Source of the DNA: Melitaea cinxia
Taxonomy: Eukaryota > Arthropoda > Insecta > Lepidoptera > Nymphalidae
Reading direction: 5' to 3'
Assembly: GCF_905220565.1 (NCBI RefSeq)
Contig: NC_059402.1
Location: 10,665,501-10,729,500 of the forward strand
DNA: 64,000 nucleotides
Shown: in pieces, positions 27,901-33,900 of the stretch
How the letters are laid out: every line of letters begins with the position of its first letter
Numbering within the stretch: the stretch's first letter is position 1
Program-made: the position numbers and the translations under genes
The notes under the pieces: generated by a model
Seen by the model: only the letters and a program-made list of their open reading frames with translations
Database searches by the model: none
Told to the model about the DNA's origin: nothing

Positions 27901-30900
27901 CAAACGAAAAAAAACCGACTTCAATTACATCGACGAGTAATACAACGTAGATCGACGAAAAAATAGTCAAGTAACTGCGCGTTATCAAAGATTACTCAAA
28001 AAGTAGTTATCAGATCTCAATAAAATTTATATGTGACCACATGACAAACATCAGCTTTCGATTAAATTAAAAATTATTAAAATCGGTACACCCAGTAAAA
28101 AGTTATTGCGGATTTTCAAGAAGTTCCCTCGATTTCTCTGGGATCCCATCATCAGATCCTGGTTTCCTTATCATGGTACTTAACTAAGGATATCTTCTTT
28201 CCAACAAAAAAATAATTATCAAAATCGGTACACCCAGTAAAAAGTTATTGCGGATTTTCAAGAGTTTCCCTCGATTTCTCTGGGATCCCATCATCAGATC
28301 CTGGTTTTCTTATCATGGTACTAAACTAGGGATATCTCCAATCTAACAAAAAAAGAAATATCAAAATCGGTACATCCAGTAGAAAGTTATACGGTATAAT
28401 ACAACGTGGGTCGACGAAAAAACCGTCAAGTAAAAACGCATTATTAGATATAGCTCGAAAAGTAGTTGTTAGATCTCAAATAAATTTAAATGGGACCAAT
28501 TGGCATACACCACCTTTCGATTAAAAGAAAATTTGTCGAAATCGCTCCACCCAGTCAAAAGTTCTGATGTAACATACATAAAAAAAAAAAACAGTCGAAT
28601 TGAGAACCTCCCCCTTTTTTGGAAGTCGATTAAGAAACAAATACAAATTCAATATTGATGAAAAAACAGGTGGAGAAGAAGAGGTCGCAGTGCAAGCACA
28701 AGGAGCGCGTGGCGTGCTCCCGCAGCGCGGACGAGCAGCCGTGCCGGCGCCGGTGCGCGCGCGCGCTGGCCTGCGGGCACTTCTGCGGCCGCCGCTGCGA
28801 CGAGCCGTGCGGGGGCTGCCGCGTCAAGGTTGCTCTGCTTTTATCTTTTTAGCGTCACGAATATGTTTACAGGTGACGGCCGTAAAGAGTGAAACACTTT
28901 ACTTTCATGGGATTGTTTCACTCTTTCTATTTTCTGATTTGATTTTTTTTTTATTTTTATTATTAGATCGAAATAGAAAACGCATTAAGGTAAGTCGTAT
29001 GCTTTTATTATGTAAAATACATATACACGTCTTATGTGAATAAATTTCTATAACATACATACACGGTCGTCTGTTCCTAAGGTAAGTAACTTAAATGCTT
29101 CTGTTGGTCATAGCCGACTGATATAGCTACATTTTTTTTTCGATAAATACTACATAATAATAAGTATACAAAAATAAATACCTATATCACACCAAGTCCC
29201 GAGGTGGAAATTGAATCGACTTTGCACTTTCGTTTCGCCATTTTACAAATTAGATTTTTTTAAGTGATTCTAATTTTTTTAAAGTAAAGATACCACCGAT
29301 TCGGAATGTAGATTCTACAGAGAAGTATCGGCAAGACACTCCGGCACGTTACGGCAGTTACTCTTTTGAAAATAATATACTGTGACAAAATTACTAATAT
29401 CTTGCACGAAATATAGCGTTACTAAGTCAACACATTTTTATCAACTATGCTATCCTGCACAATAAATAATGAGAGTGTTATTGTCAGTGATACTTACTAC
29501 AGTTTATTATGGATGAATTTAGACTCAAAACTTCAGTGGAATTCCCATTTATCATCTCTAAATGGTAGACTCAGCTCCGCAACATTCGCAGATAGAAAAG
29601 TTCGACAGCTGATCGACGCTGCTTGCACGTTTAATATAATTATTTTAGCCATTTCCATAGTGTTATGTCTTGCGATCTGTTATTGCGGGGTAATGCTATA
29701 TTTATTGAGACTGTATTTATTTTGCAAAAAAGGGCTATATATCTACCTCCGGGTTGTTTAACATTAACAATTGCGTCGCAATATATTTATGAATACTAGT
29801 CTACGGTCCCCCGTTGAGTGTGAGGTGTTTATTTATTATTTATTGATTCGTGTAATGACAATAACATTTACGGAAGACTTAACCAATCCAAAAGGTCGAA
29901 AAAGATATTCCGGAGTGCGGTCACAAGGTGGAAGTAGAGTGCGGGAAGGCCGTGAGCCGAAAGATGTGTACGCAAGCGTGCGCCCGCGTGCTGGCGTGCG
30001 GCCACCGCTGCCGGCAGCTCTGCCGCGACGAGTGCTCCCCCGCCGCCTGCACTGAGCTGCTGCCCGAGCTCTTCGACTCGCCCTGCGGCCACCGGGTGCA
30101 GCTGCCTTGCAACATTGTGTACGGTCGATCAGGTACAATGCCTTTTTATGTCGCCCCTGGTTAAAAAATCTTATAAAAATTAAGTTGCGAGTCCAGTCGA
30201 GGGTCAGTCACAGTACTGCTAAAACTTTCTACTCCCGAGCCTAGTAACACCTGGAAGAGATAGCATAATTCGTCACGCTGATCTACGGATTTCCACCGGA
30301 TGTAAAACATGTTACTCCCGATTTCTCTCTAAATATACTTTTATTAAGTATAATCGATATAAGTCTTTTAAACTTTCACGGTCACTATGAACACATGATT
30401 CTGGCAAGTCACCTGATTCGGCGGCGAAACATTGGGAATTTATCGGTTAAAAATGACATATCCTATGGCATGTAAGGCAGCTAGAGTGCCTGTGGAGGGT
30501 CTACGGTGGTAGGGACGGCAATATGTTTATATACAATTTACAAACCGGAGAGAAATCTCTCCGGTTTGGATGTCTGTTTTTGTGGGTTTCCCATCGTGCC
30601 TCGGAGAGCACTTTAAGCTGTCGGTCCCGGTTATCATATAGACCTGATGGCGATCGATTAAGCCCCGACCCTTCCCATACATGGAGAAAGATGCCTACGG
30701 CCAGCAGTGGGCTGCTGCTGGCTGCCGTGCGTCAAGTGAGCCGTGCCCGCAGGCCCGCCGGAGGGCGCGGCGGTGGCGCGCCGGTGCCGCGCGGCGTGTT
30801 GCGCGCAGCTGGCGTGCGGCCACGCGTGCGCCGGCGACTGCGCGCGCTGCCTCCGCGGCTGCCTGCACGTGCCCTGCGCGCGCCGCTGCCAGCTGCCCAA

Positions 30901-33900
30901 CATCTGCGGGCACGAGTGAGCCTATCCGCTTATCACTAAATTCAGTAGGGTCGTTCATTCGTTTCCTGATACTTTTCAGCAAATTGGGTTTGTTGTTAGT
31001 TTTTGGGTATAAAAATTGCGCATTTAATAAAAAAAAAATACATATCTCTCATTACAGCCCACTATGATATTTCGTGATTGTGTTCCGAACGCCCCCCTCC
31101 CTCGAGTCACGTGAAAAATTGACGGCACCTGGCCATTTTTTTCTTTTGTTTTAATATTATAAAGCTGATAAACCAGCGTACGGTATACCTGATTAAAAAC
31201 GGAAACAGTAGCCTATGGATGCCTGCGACAACGGGAGCGTCACGAGCGCTTTGTTGACCCTCCCTCGGAACTCTGGCTACCTTGCTCACCACAGTCACGA
31301 CACTACCTGAGAACAGTTTTATTTTGCTGTGATCTTGTGTAAAGTTGGGGTACTTCTCCAGTCGGACTGCTCCAAATTTTTAATACGATATTTTCTGCTG
31401 TGCCCTACCTCAAAAAGCTGTTAATTATAGTTATATATTTCATTTTATGCGGATAGCCAACTGTGGACACGACAATACGAAGCATTGTTTTAAATCTCTA
31501 CTGATTACGTGCTGTCCTCTGCATACATTGATTATCCCTTAAGGGGGTGATCTAAGACGTGCGAGTAAGGTCGCGAACTTGTGGCTCGACGACCTTTTTA
31601 GCTAGTGTGTCACCCTAAGTACGTGTACTTTAAAACCGCCGCGTAAGTTCGTTGGCGATCCGACAAGTTTGAAATTTTGCTCGTAACCCGCCTCCGCTCG
31701 TTCGTGTGGCAGTACTGCGAGCAGCGAGCCACCAATTTTAACCGACTTCCAAAAAAGGAGGAGGTTCTCAATTCGATTCCAGAACCTTACCACTTTTGAC
31801 TGTGTGGACCGAATTTCATGATTTTTATTTTAATCAAAAGGTGGTGTGTGTCGTGTGGTCTCGTTTAAATTTAATTGCGATCTAATAAGTAGTTTTTGGG
31901 TTATATCTAATAATGCGTATTTACTTGACTGTTTTTTCCTCTACCTACGATGTGTTACTTGTCGATGTAATTGAAGTCAGTTTTTTTTAAACACAATTAT
32001 GTTTCGCTAGTCCGTGGACGCGCAACGCTTGTAGTGTAGGTATTTGTAATTTTTATTACTTTTGATTGAGAAATTACTCAAAATAAATTATTTCTGAACT
32101 TCCTCTTTTTTTGGTTTTTAAATTGTAATACGATGATACAATTACTAAATAATACAAAGCCTCTTCTGTCGAACATTGCAATACAGAATGCGTTGGCGCA
32201 ACGGTCACAGCTATGGATTGTGACGGTTGCGCTGGCGGTTGCGGGTTCGATCCCCGCACATGACATACATTTGTATTGGCCATACAGGTGTTTGCCATGG
32301 TCTGGGTGTTTGTGCAGTCCTTGTGGGTCTCCGCACCGTGCCTCGGAGAGCACGTTAAGTCGTCGGTCCCGGTTGTTATCATGTACACTTGATAGCGATC
32401 GTTACTCATAGTAGGGAATATATCCGCCAATCCGCATCGGAGCAGCGTGGTGGATTAGGCTCTGATTCTTCTCCTACATGGGGAAAGAGGCCTATGCCCA
32501 ACAGTGGGATATTACAGGCTGAAGCGAAGCTTCACGTGTGTCACTGAGGTTGAGCTGAGTAAGTTCGCGATCTTGAAAACCGCGTTCTTTAAGTTCATAC
32601 GTCTATCACCCCCTTTACAATAATATAAATACATTTTAGTGTAAGTTAAGCACATATGTGTATTTTACGTAAATTTGAAAGCGTCAAAAATTAAAAGAAT
32701 AAATGGATTTGATTATAGAATGCTATATGCTTAGGGTTTCTCTCAAAGTTAAGATTAGAAATGAGACTATCCGCAAGAGAACGAAAGTAACCGACATAGT
32801 CCACAGAATTAGCAAGTTAAAGTGGCAGTGGGCTGGTCATCTGTGTCCGATGGCCGTTGGAGCAGACGGGCTCTGGAGTGGAGACTGCTTCTTGGCAAAC
32901 GCAGTGTGGGGAGTCCTTCGGCCCGTTGGACTGACGATCTACGTAAGATTGTGTGAGCTGGATGAGCTGATGTCTGGCGCGAACAGGGGGGGGGGTATAT
33001 GTCCAGCAGTGGACTGCAATAGGGTGAACTGAACTGATCGTAGAATTAATTATAGAGCTTGCGGATATGAAAACACATTTTCTTATGTTTAGATGTAATG
33101 AGCCTTGCAATCAGCTCTGCCCGCCGTGCAACAAAAAGTGTGAGATGAAGTGTGCGCACGCTCGCTGCCCGCGGCCCTGCGGAGCGCCCTGCGTGTCCTG
33201 CCAGGTGAGCGACGTGTGGCACATCGTACACTTTAAAGCATATATTGCCGTTATAATTATAGAACTTCGCAGTTCCAATTTTATTTCTTATCTTGTTAAA
33301 TTATTTTCTATAATTTAGAGTTTTTTTTACATAATTAGGTACTGACTGAATTGACTATAACTTAAATGGCCAACAACCAAAATAAAACAGGTAATTAAGC
33401 CGACCAACCAATATCATTTTACGAAAATTGAATGATTTTTTTTTGTTAGAATAGTCTAAAATACGGATCGAGCAACGATTATTATCGAAGTATTCGCGTC
33501 GTGATCATGAAAGTAACGAGATATTCACCGAATTTATTGGCCAAACATTATTAGGTGCCGGGCACGTCACCTACGGGACTGCTTAGTTTTAGACACGACC
33601 GACCAGAGCTCGGCCGGTCAGGTCGGGGGGCTTATATAATTCTTTATTGCACTTTAAAAACGAGTATAAATCATAGTTACAAAGGAAGCTGCGCAAGGGC
33701 GTAACTATCTCTAAAAGAGGTCTCCACTAGTCTATCCACGGTGGTGAGAAGCGACGCTAGCGCAGGGCACAGTAGTGCAAGGGATAATAAGGGGTAATGA
33801 GAGGCTAACGAGCGGCCGGCGCAGGAGCCGTGCGCGCGCGCGTGCCCGCACGGGCGCTGCTCGCGGCGCTGCGGCGAGCCGTGCTCGCGCGCCGCGTGCG

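Noticed and set aside
28967..28989. Micro-exon with strong splice sites in ZNFX1 intron 20
   Set aside because: Its 23 nt do not fit the phases of exons 20 and 21, and the direct join gives the expected [10 protein letters not shown] pattern. Kept only as a possible poison exon in the findings.
29836..30903. Long open frames, antisense and out of frame, over the GC-rich exons at 29.9-30.9 kb, 33.7-34.1 kb, 19.6-20.0 kb and 28.6-28.9 kb
   Set aside because: They are shadows caused by high GC (few stop codons), with Arg/Ala-rich composition and no motifs; the sense frames carry the Cys/His pattern.
32189..32265. tRNA gene at a site with A-box and B-box sequences (also at 10218, 18655, 37617, 41280, 46691)
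   Set aside because: The sequences do not fold into a full cloverleaf with a plausible anticodon arm and acceptor stem, and they are joined to a common SINE body in many copies.
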